Of a stretch of DNA of 64,000 nt, positions 47,221-58,626 are shown one piece after another. The position numbers and the translations under genes are program-made. Source of the DNA: Datisca glomerata (Eukaryota; Streptophyta; Magnoliopsida; Cucurbitales; Datiscaceae); assembly GCA_003255025.1 (NCBI GenBank), contig QANY01013727.1, positions 1,571,849 through 1,635,848 of the forward strand, written 5' to 3'. The notes under the pieces were generated by a model. The model worked only from the letters and a program-made list of their open reading frames with translations. It made no database searches and had not been told where the DNA came from. Positions within the stretch are counted from its first letter, which is position 1. Each line of letters opens with the position of its first letter.

Positions 47221-47700
47221 GTCCCTGTAAATATCCACGGGTTAGAAAATTAGGAAGATAATTACGTTCACCTTTAATTATTCAATATCAAAATCAAATA
47301 CAGATAAGATATTCTACCATGATGTAAATATTAGTTTTGGTGCAAGGTTTTGAAAATCTGTTTAGCGTAGAGCAGTCAACACGGATAAGAAAATGCTGAT
47401 TTAACAGATCATCTTGAAATTTTAATACGTATTTTAAAATTGCTAAACATTCTAGTTTAATCATCAGATAATTCTTTGTTGGTCCTTTCCAATTCCCAGA
47501 TGTGAATCTTAATAATTCTTCCTTCTGATTAGGAGGATTTACATGTTTGAGAATACCTTCATAACCTAGATTGGAGGCATCTGTCTCTACTATTTTATGC
47601 CAAGTAGGATTGGGTAAAGCTAAATAATGTAAATGTTTTATTTTAGCTTTAATGTTTTTAACAGCTAAGGTCAAATCTGGTGTCCAAGGAATAGGTTTCT
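47221..47700 (-). pseudogene. EPRV block C (distal unit): RNase H
   Basis: Frame 47674-47294 contains the first catalytic block ETDASNLGYEGIL, then KNYLMIKLECLAILKYVLKF and RVDCSTLNRF. The chain ends near EYLICI, with a short deletion relative to block D. RNase H would remove the RNA template during replication. Frame continuity with RT is lost at about 47707. Confidence 0.85.
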
Positions 47701-48599
47701 TCTCAAGTCACTTATTCATAAGAGTAGTATCCTGAGCTAATTGCAGATAAAAATCACGGATATAATTCAGACTCCCTAAGAATCTTTGTAATTGTGTTTT
47801 ATCCTTAATTTCATCTGGAAATTTCAATGCAAAATCTATATTGCGGTTAATAGGAATGATGGTGCCATTAAAAATGTTATGACCTAAGAATATGACTGTT
47901 GTCTGAAACAATTTCATTTTTGTGGCTGATAAAACAAAGCCATTATGGAAAATAACATTCTTAAAGATATTAAGATATTTAACATGCTGATCTATAGATG
48001 ATGAGAATATTAAGACATCATCAATGTAATAAATATTAAATGCAGTATTAGTATTAAAGATATCATTCATGATATGCTGGAATTCAGATGGACCATTTTT
48101 CACACCAAATGGTAAAACATTCCATTCATAATGGCCAAAAGGGTACTGTAAAGGCAGTTTTATATATATCTTGTTCAACTATTTGGATTTGCCAAAATCC
48201 TGATTTCAAATCAAATTTTGAAAAAATCACTGAGTCATAAAGTTTATCAAGTAGATCTTTTTTATTCGGTATTGGATATCTGATCCACTGTAAAGCATCA
48301 TTCAATGGTTTATAATTGATTACTAATCTAGGTGATCCTCTTTCAATCTCAGCATTTTTATTAACATAGAAACCAGTACAACTCCAAGGAGATTTATTGG
48401 GTCTAATTAATTTTTTCTGTCGTAATGATTCAATATCAGTTTTGCAGAGTTCTAAGTATTCCTTTTTCCTCTGAGTAGGTCGAGCTTTGATAGGAATATT
48501 CTTCTCATTGAAGCCTGGATGATATGAAAAGGAGATGATATGTTTCTTCCCATCCAAAAAGGCATTCGGAATATCACTACAGATTTCAGATTGGAATTC
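47701..48599 (-). pseudogene. EPRV block C (distal unit): reverse transcriptase
   Basis: The most complete RT of the window, in two overlapping frames (48557-48126 and 48178-47708). Blocks: KKLIRPNKSPWSCTGFYVNK, GSPRLVINYKPLNDALQWIR, SKFDLKSGFWQIQIVEQD, then LPFGVKNGPSEFQHIMNDIF and the catalytic YYIDDVLIFSSS, then DKTQLQRFLGSLNYIRDFY. A one-base change near 48150 splits the frame, and a small disruption (PFWPL) sits there. The YIDD motif is retained. Confidence 0.9.
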
Positions 48600-48880
48600 A
48601 TGGATTGTTTTAATTTTATTCTGTATTACTGGTTGCCCTATTCATTGATCAATTTTCAGAAAGTGTATTTCTTTTGTAACAGATTTAACAGATCTTTCTT
48701 ATTATCATTCAGATGTCTGATGATATCTACTTCCTTTGTGTAAGGTTTGGTAATGAATTCAAAGGTAATATCAACTGAGTCAATCACGGTATGGATACCT
48801 GAGGTATCAATTCTGGTGATAAACCAAAGATAATGCTTTGTGTCATATTCTTTAGGAGCACAAATGAAGCAAGTATCTAA
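48600..48880 (-). pseudogene. EPRV block C (distal unit): protease C-terminal fragment
   Basis: Only TRIDTSGIHTVIDSVDITFE and PYTKEVDIIRHL remain (about 48840-48700). Upstream, at about 48880, the frame jumps to the zinc-knuckle tail (HELSLDDETQ), so the linker and the catalytic half of the protease are deleted. Confidence 0.82.
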
Positions 48881-50160
48881 ACTCCTTGTTTGCAGTTGAG
48901 TTTCATCATCGAGGGATAACTCATGATGTTTCTTTTTGAATTTAGATCGGAATTTTTTTGGCAAAATGTCATGTTAAGCCACACTTATGGCAGATGGCTT
49001 TGACTTTGTTATTATGAGGTTTTTGGTGTGGTTGAGATCTATGTTTCGACTCTTTATGTCTGAATTTATTTTTAGAAAAGTTTTTTTATGCGGTTTTAGA
49101 GGGCTTCAAAGAAGTCCTATGAGATTTGGATGAAGAAGCTGGATACTGAATCTTAATATCATAGGTAAATTTATTACAGAATTCATCTAATTCTTTTTTG
49201 TTGTCAAGATTCTGACTTTTCTTCATATGTTGTAATTTCAGATCATTACATAATCATAGTCCTTCCTCTATGACTAGGGCAATGAGATGTCCATATGTAT
49301 ATTGATCATAAGGAATATCAATTTGATCATGCTTATCGCGGAGTTTTCTTCTTACTTATTCAGCAAAAAGTCTTGGGAGGCCATCAATGAACTTTACCCT
49401 CTAATGTTCACTGTTGGCATCACCTCTCTGCATGACTTTCATCATAAAGACGTCCTTGTACCACTTGAAGTGGGTAAGAGAGGGGCATCTCAGATTTTGG
49501 AGAAGTTCTTTATGTCTATCACTATTAACGATTCCGGGGCCAAGGAAGTGATGGATAATGGATTAGGCCAGGGTGTAACATGCATCTTCTGTTCTGGTAT
49601 GGGTACCAGGAGTCGGGTCAATATTAATTTTGAAGGAATTCAGAATATCTTGGCTTTGACTTGAGATATAGAATATTCTTCTGATTCTTCAGGAGGAGGT
49701 GAATCATCTTGATTCATCATGTTCAGTTGTCCTGAAGAAGATTCAGGTGTGGAGGTCTTATCAGGTGTGGAGATCTTCAGAATTTTTATTTTTCCCATAA
49801 TAGTTTCTATAAAATCTTCTTCCTTCTTACTAGATTTTAATTCAAAATTATGAACATCCAAAGGAGGCTTAAGAGTCACGGGATCAATTACCATTTTTGG
49901 TTTTTCTGGTGGAGGAGATTTAGCTTGTGTCTCTTGGATTTGAGAAATTTGATCATCTATCCTAGTTAACTGTGTTCCTACAGTTTTAAGGAAAGGGTAA
50001 TAATTATTCTATTTTGTTAAGGGAAGAATGTCTTTTACCTCAACAGGGTCCTGATGGTTGGTCTTTTCTAGAACCTCAGTATAGGGGTTAATGACAAATG
50101 GTTTCTGGTTTCCTTGTCCTGGAGCAAGTTCTAAGGATAAGGGTGGTGGATGTATAGCCT
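48881..50160 (-). pseudogene. EPRV block C (distal unit): coat protein
   Basis: From 50160 down: SLELAPGQGNQKP region, 49894-49640 (VTLKPPLDVHNFELKSSKKE; SSGQLNMMNQDDSPPPEESE), then an internal deletion at about 49660 joining SISQVKAKIF to the capsid core. Core inverted to 49290, basic tail (about 49060-49150), knuckle at about 48965-49010 with a stop in place of one residue (CG*). Confidence 0.82.
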
Positions 50161-50552
50161 GGTAGATTCTACCACTAGTGGTGATCCATGTTTTCTATAT
50201 ATTGGTCAGAACTTGTAACCGTTGGTCATCTTTTTATTTTGACTCTTTGGGTGAGCTGGTAATACCATCCAGGGAAAGACTGAAGGTGTTGATCCTGTTC
50301 TAACTGGAAGTAGTACAAATTTTTCAGATCTAAAAGCTATTGAGGATTATGGTTGGAGAAACACCAATCTCTAAAATCATTATAGTTTGGTTGCATGAAG
50401 TCCTGGTGAAGACTTTCTTGATACACTATTGGGTGTTAAATCCATCTAAATTTGGAATTGCATGTCACTAGAAGTTACGCTTATTGGCCTTCTGTTAATG
50501 ATGGATTCATAAACACCATGGGGAATTTGATTCTCGCTGATGTGAATTTCTC
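50161..50552 (-). pseudogene. EPRV linker between movement and coat proteins
   Basis: Minus-strand counterpart of 34008-34360: FPGWYYQLTQRVKI-like and the DFMQPNYNDF block, with frameshifts. At about 50552 it is joined to protease-RT linker sequence, a non-viral order produced by deletion. Confidence 0.75.
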
Positions 50553-50817
50553 TAATCACATTGAAGTCTGGATGATATGGCAAGGAGATGGTATGTTTCT
50601 TCTTATCCCAAAAGGCATTCGGAATATCACTACAGATTTCAGAGTGGAATTCATGAAGAATTGTTTTAATTTTATTCTATATTACAGGTTGTTGTATACG
50701 TTGATCAATTGTTAGAAATTGTATTTCTTTCTGTAAAAAATTTAACTGCTTTATTTTATTATCAATCAAATGTCTGATGATATCTACCTCTTTAGTATAT
50801 GGATAGGTGATAAATTC
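50553..50817 (-). pseudogene. EPRV protease-RT linker fragment
   Basis: Minus-strand pieces of the segment between protease and RT (compare 40600-40860): the end of the protease domain (FITYPYTKEVDIIRHL-like), then an ATTCCACTCTGAAATCTGTAG block. It is cut by the tandem-repeat insertion at 50818. Confidence 0.75.
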
Positions 50818-51440
50818 AAAACTAGGCTGGAATGGGTAATCCCAATTGCACCCATAGGTATCTAAATAAGCTTCAATTCGATAATTTATAGGGCCCGTGG
50901 TTCCACCCGTGTCAAAATTTATGGCCTACGGAAGAGGACATGCGCGTGCTACGATCTGTCTATTATAGAGCTGCACAGTTCATGTTTTTTGAAAACAAAA
51001 CTAGGCTGTGACGGGTAAACCCTGTCGCACCTGTAGGTCTCTGAATTAGCTTCAATTTGATATCGTACAGGGCCCATGGTTCCACCCGTGTCAAAAGTTA
51101 TGCACTATGAAAATGGACATGCACGTTCTACAATCCGTCTGTTACAGTAATTCTAAAGTTGCACAGTTTGTATTTTTGGAGACAAAACTAGGCTTTAATG
51201 GGTAAAACCAATCTCACCCATAGGTCTCTGAATAAGTTTCGATTTGATATCTTACAGGGCCCGTGGTTCCACTCGTGTCAAAAGTTATGCCCTACGAAAG
51301 AGGACATGCGCGTGCTACGATCCGTCTGCTACAATAATTCTAAAGCTGCATAGTCTGTGTTTTTTTTATCAATACGACGCTGCGACGGGTAAACCCTGTC
51401 GCACCTGTAGGTCTCTGAATAAGCTTCAATTTGATATCTA
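50818..51440. repeat. non-viral tandem repeat, 3.4 units of 179-187 bp
   Basis: Units start with AAAACTAGGCT at 50818, 50997 and 51184; a partial fourth (ACGACGCTGCGACGG) starts at about 51371. Each carries GGGTAA(A/T)CC, TAGGT(C/A)TCT(G/A)AATAAG-like, CAGGGCCC(G/A)TGGTTCCAC, GGACATGC(G/A)CG and TACGATC(C/T)GTCT. It is absent from other viral copies and thus an insertion. A diverged single unit lies at about 7361-7500. Confidence 0.85.
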
Positions 51441-52139
51441 CCTCTTTGGTATATGTTGATCAATTGTCAAAGGTTGACCTTGACGTTGACTTTGCTGATC
51501 TGGTGAAGGCAGGTTTGGGAAATCCACAAGAGCTTTTCTTTTTGCTGTAGACTATATTAGGAGAATCAGATCTTGGGATAGAAGTTGATTCGCAGTCTTT
51601 AGCTGCGGGATTTTAGATTTAATAATATTAATTTATATTTTCAGATCAGAAATGGTAACAGATTTATGAGGTATATAGTCCTGTTGAATACAAATTAATA
51701 GTTCTTTCATACTGTAATTTTTTACAGGTCTGATCTCAGGAGTGGAATATTCCTTATAGTAAGTTTCTAAAACTTTGAGCTTCATTTCTAGATCAGTTAT
51801 TTGATCAGCTGGAGCGAGAAGAGATCGATGGGTATCAGTTAAGACATTTAGACCTGGTCCATTCAGATCTAAACCATTTATTTCAACTAGTGCCTTCCAA
51901 TAGTTGGTTTCTGTTATGGCATTGCATGTTTAAGAGCTGCAATAAGGTTGGTCAGATTGTTCAAATGTGGCAGATGGGTCAGACTCACATGCAGAAATAT
52001 ACGCAACGTCATCATCTGAACTGATAGTAGAACTGTCTTCAGATAGGCAGTTCAAGATTTTCTGTTGATTTTTTTCATCATGGGATAACTCATGAAGTTT
52101 CTTTTTGAATTTAGATCAGAATTTGTTAGCAAAATGTCT
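51441..52139 (-). pseudogene. EPRV block C (middle unit): coiled linker and zinc-knuckle tail
   Basis: Same region as 31700-32350 on the minus strand: linker with SQDLI-like and KLKVLETYYKEYSTPEI blocks, NGLDLNGPGLNVLT, an acidic tail and the knuckle's LHELSHDEK-like end. It starts immediately after the repeat insertion, with a GATATCTACCTCTTTGGTATATG remnant of the protease shared with 50770-50800. Confidence 0.78.
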
Positions 52140-53061
52140 GGTTTGCAGTTGAGTTTCATCATCGAGGGATAACTCATGATGTTTCTTTTTGAATTTAGAT
52201 CGGCATTTTTTGGCAAAATGTCATGTTAAGCCACACTTATGGCAGATGGCTTTGACTTTGCTGTTATGAGGTTTCTAGTGTGGTTGAGATCTATGTTTTG
52301 ACTCTTTATGTCTGAATTTCTTAGAAAAGTATTTTTTATGCGGTTTAGAGGGCTTCGAAGAAGTCCTTTGAGGTTTGGATGAAGAAGCTGGATACTGAAT
52401 CTTAGTATCATAGGCAAATTGATTACAGAATTCACCTAATTCTTTTCTGTTGTCAAGATTCTGACTTTTCATCATATGTTGTAGTTTCATATCGTCGCAT
52501 AATCCTTGTCCTTCTTCTATGACAAGGGCAATGAGATGTCCATATGTATATTGATCATAAGGAATATCCATTTGATCATGTTTATCGTGAAGTTTTTTTC
52601 TTACTCTTTCAGCAAAAAGACTTGGGAGGCCATCAATGAACTTTGGCTTCCAATGTTCACTGTTGGCATCACCTCTCTGCATGACTTTCATAAGACAAAC
52701 GTCCTTGTACCACTTGAAGTGGGTGAGAGAAGGGCATCTCAAATTTTGGAAAACTTCTCTATGTCGATCTGTATTGACAATTTCTAGGCCAAGGAAATGG
52801 TGGATAATGGATTAGGCCAGGGTGTAACAAGCATCTTCTGTTCTAGTATGGATACCAGTAATCGGGTCAAAGTTAATTTTGAAGGAATTCAGAATTTCTT
52901 GGCGTTGACTTTCAGTGAGACAGTTGTCCCACCAGCCTTTGAGAGTTCCTGTGAATCCATTGACCAGGAACCTGTAGATCTGAGGATCTGTATTCTCATT
53001 CTGTTTACACACAGAAGAGTATATGATCATCTAATGAATGGTCTCGAAGGCCTGATATTCT
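52140..53061 (-). pseudogene. EPRV block C (middle unit): coat protein core and knuckle
   Basis: Core 53030-52812 (WWDNCLTESQRQEILNSFKI; HTRTEDACYTLA), then a long clean frame 52742-52275 (LTHFKWYKDVCLMKVMQRGD; HDQMDIPYDQYTYGHLIALV; a basic tail with KPHKKYFSKKFRHKE), then the knuckle at about 52215-52250 with a stop at the residue after CG. The knuckle tail is duplicated across 52140 (HELSLDDETQ appears on both sides). Confidence 0.85.
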
Positions 53062-53217
53062 AAAAAGCCTACTACTTGTATGACTTTAACTGGACCTAGT
53101 AGGTATTATTATCCAAGACCTACTCCCCAAGACATCTTATATGAAGAAAACTTTCTTCATTCTCAGAAATCGTATCATGGCAAAATTATCTATGAATGGA
53201 ACATAGATGGCAAAACT
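53062..53217 (+). pseudogene. small inverted EPRV coat-region fragment
   Basis: Plus-strand piece (TTCMTLTGPSRYYYPRPTPQ; then a GKIIYEWNIDGK tail) equivalent to 59280-59430 of block D. It lies between minus-strand coat sequence and the non-viral insert, so this junction involves a local inversion. Confidence 0.8.
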
Positions 53218-53602
53218 AGCCCGAAAAAGAGTCTAGTAGTGGGTGAGTAGAGTATGTGCTTTGGTGGGCACCGGACAGCACAGTAAGAAGCTTCTCGGCT
53301 GCCCTATCGCACACGAGATAAGAGTATACAGTACGCGTAACTAACATGTATCGGCAATATTGAAATGAGCGGGTCAGGCTCAACCAACGACACGTGGTCT
53401 GGATCAGAGCAGCAGTGTTGACCTTCTGACTTCCCTTCTTTTTGAACCTATGTCATTTTTCTTGCTATCCTCGAAAAGCTTCTCCCCCTTTTTCCTTCCC
53501 AACTTCCTACTTTCCGGAGTAGAACAATTTCCTGCTATCCTATCAACTGATAAGTCAGTAATAGTCAGAGCTTTGGGCACCGGGCACACAGCAAGAAGTA
53601 GT
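53218..53602. other. non-viral insert of unknown origin
   Basis: Absent from every other viral copy, and noticeably richer in G+C than its surroundings. TGGGCACCGG(A/G)CA-like sequence followed by CAG(T/C)AAGAAG is present near both edges (about 53261-53290 and 53572-53597). No coding similarity is recognised; the frame 53404-53589 looks random. The composition and mixed style suggest organellar or other intergenic DNA captured during repair, but this is a guess. Confidence 0.6.
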
Positions 53603-54290
53603 GGAGGAGTTTAAGTTTGTATCTCCTGAATTTGAGAAACCTGATTGTCTATCCTAGTTAATTGTGTTCCTACAGTTTGAAGGAAGAGGTGGTGTAATTG
53701 TTCAGTTTTGTTAAGGGTAGAATATATTTTACCTTAACAGGGTCCTGATGGTTGGTCTTTTCTGGAACCTCACTATAGGAGTTAATGACCAAGGGCTTTT
53801 GGTTTCCTTGTCCTGGAGCAAGCTCTAAGGATAACGGTGGTGGATGTATAGCCTGGAAGGTTCTACCACTAGTGGTGATCCATGTTTTTTGTATGTTCGA
53901 TAGAACTTGTAACTGTTGGTCATATTTTATTTTGACTTTTGGGTGAGTTAGTAATACCATTCAGGGAAGGACTTAATGCGTTGATCCTGTTCTAACTGAA
54001 AATAATACTGGTTTTTCATATCTAAGAGCTATTGAGGATTATGGTCAGAGAAATACCAATCTCTAAAATCCATATACTTGGGTTGCATAAATTCCTGGTG
54101 AAGACTTTGTCTTATTACACTATTGGGTTTAAAATCCATCTTATTGCATGTCACTTGCGGTTGGGCTCATTGGCCTTCTGTTCTTGGTGGATTCATAAAC
54201 ACCATGGGGAATTTAATTATCTCTAATGTGAGTTCCTCTAATCTGATCTTTCGGTGGAAAAGAATGATCACATTCTTCTGATCCTAGAGG
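53603..54290 (-). pseudogene. EPRV block C (proximal unit): linker and coat N-terminal region
   Basis: SGRTFQAIHPPPLSLELAPG and PEKTNHQDPVKVKYILPLTK in the frame 53960-53670, preceded (to 54290) by the conserved linker. It stops at the non-viral insert where the PPPEKPK region would follow. Confidence 0.8.
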
Positions 54291-55214
54291 GTCAGCTACG
54301 GATGCCCTAGAGGATTCGGGTATTTCTACCTTATAGGGAGGAATACTACGGCTGCTGAGACTAAAAGGACTTCTAGTCAGAGGCTGATGTGGTTTCTAAA
54401 AATGAAGATAGACATTTCCTCTGTGGGTTTGGATAACATCTTCGATGGATTGTCTGATGACTGGTCTGGTAAGGACAGCCTGGGGGATTTGCCAGGTGTT
54501 AGGAAAGGTGATTTCAGACTATGGAATCATACGGGGAACAACAACTTGGTTATTGAACAGATTAGTATCAATAAGGAGTGTATGTCCTTGCTCACTTTGC
54601 TTTCTGGTGTAAGGATTTAAGGTTGTTAGAACCTTAAGATGAATCCTAAATAGGATTGCAAATGGAGAAGATCCTGGTAGATAATCATAGCCATGGGAAT
54701 TAACTCTCAGTTCAAGAACTTTGGCTAGATTGCTGTCGGAAAGCGCAATACTTAAATTTGGATAAATATTAAAATAAATGGCTCCATGAGATAAACTAGT
54801 CTCTATGGCTGCCATAAATGAAGTTTTCCAGTTCAGACACCTACCATCTCTATGGGTGCACTGTATGTTGGTGTTCTGCCCTAGCAGAGTTAAAGGTTTT
54901 AATGCAATTTGCACGAAACCTATATGCACATATTTGTATTTTTACATGAATGAATATAAATCATGCAGATGCAGCAGATAAGTGACATCATCATTATGTT
55001 GTAATGGAATAACATATTCAAAAGTTTAAATGATTTTACGGCTAGTGGAATCAAATTATCCAATTTTATAAATTGTGTTGGGTTTTACCTTAGGCATAAT
55101 CCATTTATCTAAGGCTTCTTTTACATACAGATATGCAATCAACTCGGTTACCTCATATATAGAGGCTAGAGTATTTGCTACGAATGTTATAGATGCTGCG
55201 CTAAGGTCAGACAT
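54291..55214 (-). pseudogene. EPRV block C (proximal unit): movement protein
   Basis: Longest movement-protein frame of the window: 54929-54519 covers MHIGFVQIALKPLTLLGQNT, the 30K core (AAIETSLSHGAIYFNIYPNL; SPFAILFRIHLKVLTTLNPY) and a tail to VVVPRMIP. The N-terminal part (55214-54935) is recognisable but frameshifted at about 55025. The C-terminal part is broken after 54519. Confidence 0.88.
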
Positions 55215-55278
55215 GTGTGTGTGTGACCATGTATGCCTAATGTAAAGAGAATATAAATAGTACTATAACCAAGACTAA

Positions 55279-55295
55279 TCATGACTCTGATACCA
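55279..55295 (-). promoter_or_regulatory. EPRV primer-binding site
   Basis: Minus strand TGGTATCAGAGTCATGA: the 12 bases TGGTATCAGAGT match the plant initiator tRNA-Met complement at all but the last position. The best preserved primer site of the window. Confidence 0.88.
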
Positions 55296-56110
55296 ACTTA
55301 CGGCTAACCAACACGCACACATCAAGTCAGGAGGCTAAACACTACAGGTCCAGTCAATTCAGGTAACAAAATAACTCACACTAAGCATGTCTGTCAACGT
55401 TTTACAGGGGCCAACGGTCCTAACGCAATATCTAGTCAACGGACCTTACCCAGACGTGACTTGGGTGACGTCCCACTCAGTGTTCATTGATTATTTTCTG
55501 GACTTACTGTAGTCTACAGTGAGTGCTTCCTCAACCTTAACAATTACACATTGAGTGCCTTCAAGTTAGCAACAAGATCATGATTACTGGAGCCTATAGT
55601 CATGGTTATATGCAGTTTACATTAGTACATACATGGTCTCATGAACAACTACTATTTAAATTAAAAAGAAAGACTTACGGTTATGGAGCACTGGAGCTCT
55701 AACAAAGAATAATGTTATGTACGCGTAATGCAGTTATGCGCAGGAACTGAATGGAGGCAAGATGAGTATAGAGAGAGAGAGTTTAGTGAAATAGTGTGTA
55801 GGCAAAGGAAATCATGTATTACTTGCTCAGCACATGCGCATCCTAATACAAGCTAAACGGAAAACGATGATCCTCAAAAAGGATGAGTAGCCCTTTTATA
55901 ATGAAAAGAAAGCAACTAAACTTAACTTGCGTTCATAAAGTAACAAGAGTACATAGGAAAGTAACTATGGTACTAATACAATTATTACAAGCCATTATTA
56001 TACGAGTAGTGTGGCTGCATGAGAGACGTCCACTTGTTCGGTTAGAATCTACTGTGACAAAAGTAGACTGGTTTGCTTATGATAACTGTCAGCAATCATG
56101 GTCTGGTCGT
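55296..56110 (-). promoter_or_regulatory. EPRV block C (proximal unit) intergenic region
   Basis: TATAAAA at 55894-55900 (inverted), pyrimidine tract (CTCTCTCTCTATACTC inverted, about 55765-55785), leader with ACTGTAGACTACAGT at about 55508, and primer site at 55279. The TATA-to-primer spacing is about 600 bp, as in block B. Confidence 0.75.
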
Positions 56111-57465
56111 TATCGGATGGGTAGCTCAGATCATAGCAATTTTCCTTTTCCTTTGTCTTTTTCGATTTGTTCTGAAATGATAGACGTCAACGATTTCCAA
56201 AAGTCAGCAATCGTTGGCTCTGGTGGGTCGGCCTCTGCTGACAGATCTAGTAGATCATCATTTGGGTCTTCACTTTCACCACCAAGGATGCTGAAGGCAT
56301 TATGTTGGGTGAGGTCAAGACTGAGATTTGTGGTAGGCACATATGAGGTTACTTGTCGTTATGGACTCAGATTTACAATAGATGTAGCCATGGAGGAGGT
56401 GTCAGATCCAAAAACATGTAGGAACTAGTTTTTGACAAAATCCATGGTTTTGGCAGCCAGTTCTTTTTCACTTATGTGTGGGAATTGTTGTTTCATTAGG
56501 TTTTGAGCATTTAGAATGGATTGCTCATTGATGCTGGTAATGTCTTAGGCACTACTTCATAGCAGGCTTGTGCATGGGTTTTAATCATCTTAATTAATTT
56601 CGTTAAGTGGGGGTTCATTCCTTTATCCCACCATTTTCTGAAGAAGATTTGTTAATTCCGTTAAGTACAGGTATACCATTCTGGTATTCACATTTGAAAT
56701 CTCATTTCCAAATCCATGGGATATTGAATCGGATAATAAAATGAACCAATGCTTTGGATACGGTAATATTTTTATTGAGAAGGGCATATTATTAATGTCA
56801 TTCCTTTCTATTCAATTTGAAGTACTTCGAGTAAAGTATCAAACGTGAGACCAAACTTATCCCACCATAAGAGAAACCAATTTGGTAGACTTGCGGCTAA
56901 TACTTCGGGGCATATACGGATAAACCACGTATGGTTACGTATCAGATTTTGATAATAAAACGTATTTGTAAAGGATTTCATGTAATCCCAATGACTGTAT
57001 TTTACGATTTTTTGATGTATCTCTTTAGTTCTTCTAGTATGGGGGTGCAGACCCCATTGATTGATGGAGATGAAGTTATGGATTACAGGCTTACTAAAAG
57101 TAATAGGGTTGGTAATTTGGGTAGATTCATGGAATGTATGTCTTATTTCCTTGCTCCCAGATTGACTACTATAGCTTCATAGATGTATCTATAGTGTTCG
57201 AATCTGGTGGGGTACTGTTGTGTGGAGAGATAACGAGTCTTTATCTCCCAGATTGGACTAATAATGATGACTGTTTCCTCAGAGATTCAGTTAGGAACAT
57301 AATGTTCTGGTGCTAAGAGAACCTCTTCAGTGCTCTTGCGAGTAACCTCTCATACACTTAGGAATTCTAAGGCCAAATGATTCCCACATTAGGATATTGC
57401 AGATTGTTTATGCCTCGTCTGCGCCTATAAGAGTTACGGCCTCTTCCTCGATTACTCATGATTGG
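56111..57465 (-). pseudogene. EPRV block C (proximal unit): second ORF
   Basis: Full-length region with decay: an RG-rich start at about 57460 (stop in the RG tract), LAPEHYVPN-like and PTRFEHYRYIYEAIV-like blocks, a Trp-rich middle (about 56700-56900, PNWFLLWWDKFGLTFD), an ELAAKTMDFVKN-like segment (about 56440) and an acidic tail in the frame 56340-56131 (NAFSILGGESEDPNDDLLDL; TIADFWKSLTSIISEQIEKD). A deletion lies near 57250, where PW-EIK is shortened. Confidence 0.82.
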
Positions 57466-57479
57466 AGTTTTGTCCCTGT

Positions 57480-57907
57480 AAATATTCACGGGTTAGAAAA
57501 TCGGGAAGATAATTCTGTTCACCTTTAATATACTCAAAATCAAAATAAAAAATGGATATAATACTCTTCCATGATGCAAATATCTATCTCGATGCAAGAT
57601 TTTGTACATCTTTCTTAAATATTTGTTTTGCTGTAGAACAGTCAACACAGATAAGAAAATGTTGATTTAACAGATCATCTTGAAACTTTAATACGCATTT
57701 TACAATTGCTAAACATTCATGTTTAATCGTCAGATAATTCTTGGCTAGTCCTTTCCAAGTACCAGAGGTGAATCTTAATAATTATTCTTTCTGGTTATGA
57801 GGATTTACCTGTATGAGAATGCCTTCATAACCTAGATTGGAGGCATCGGTTTCTACAATTTTACACCAGGTAGAATTTGGTAACGCTAAACAATGTAACT
57901 ATTTTAT
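57480..57907 (-). pseudogene. EPRV block C (proximal unit): RNase H
   Basis: Minus strand: KIVETDASNLGYEGIL block at about 57815-57865, then IKHECLAIVKCVLKF-like and LIRVDCSTAKQIF-like regions to FDFEYIKGEQ-like at about 57520. A stop occurs at about 57784 and the frame changes near 57907. Confidence 0.8.
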
Positions 57908-58570
57908 TTACGCTTTAATGTTTTTTACAGCTAACGTCACTTCTGGTGTCGAAGGAATATGTTTCTTCTGAAGTCGTTTATTCAGAAGAGCAGTATCCTG
58001 AGGTAATTTTAGATAAAAATCACGGATATAATTCAGACTCCCTAAGAATCTTTGTAATTGCGTTTTATCCTTAACATTCTTAAAAATATGCAGATGTTTA
58101 AAATGTTGGTCTATGGATGATGAGAATATTAAGACATCATCAATGTAACAGATAATAAATGCAATATATGCATTAATGATATCATTCATGATATGTTAAA
58201 ATTCAGATGGATCATTTTTCACACCAAATGGTAAAACATTCCATTCATAATGGCGAAATGGTACTATAAAGGCAGTTTTATACCTATCTTGTTCAGCTAT
58301 TTGGATTTGCCAAAATCCTGATTTCAGATCAAATTTTGAAAAAATTGTTGAGTCATAAAGTCTATCAAGTAGATCTTTTTCATTCGGTATTGGATATCCG
58401 ATCCACGAGTAAAGCATCATTCAATGGTTTATAATTGATTACTAATTTAGGTGATCCTCTATCTATCTCAGCATTTTTATTAAGATAGAAACCAGTACAA
58501 CTCCATGGAGATTTACTAGGTCTAATTATTTTTTTCGATAGTAATGATTCATCAAACTAGGTCTAGATTT
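57908..58570 (-). pseudogene. EPRV block C (proximal unit): reverse transcriptase, deleted
   Basis: Frames 58420-58196 (SKFDLKSGFWQIQIAEQDRY; RHYEWNVLPFGVKNDPSEF) and 58189-57908 (ICYIDDVLIFSSSIDQHFKH). After HLHIFKNV about 130 bp are missing and the chain resumes at KDKTQLQRFLGSLNYIRDFY. The YIDD motif is intact. The N-terminal end is lost at the inversion junction. Confidence 0.87.
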
Positions 58571-58626
58571 GTAGAGTTCTAAGTATTCCTTTTTCATCAA
58601 ACTAGGTCTAGATTTGGTAGCATATC
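58549..58626. repeat. 22-bp direct repeat at inversion junction
   Basis: TCATCAAACTAGGTCTAGAT followed by TT occurs at 58549-58570 and again at 58594-58615. Between them is a short RT remnant. Left of it the array reads minus strand, right of it plus strand. It looks like templated filler made during end joining. Confidence 0.85.

Noticed and set aside
50818..51440. CRISPR-like array
   Set aside because: The units are contiguous 180-bp tandem repeats without spacers, in a plant genome.
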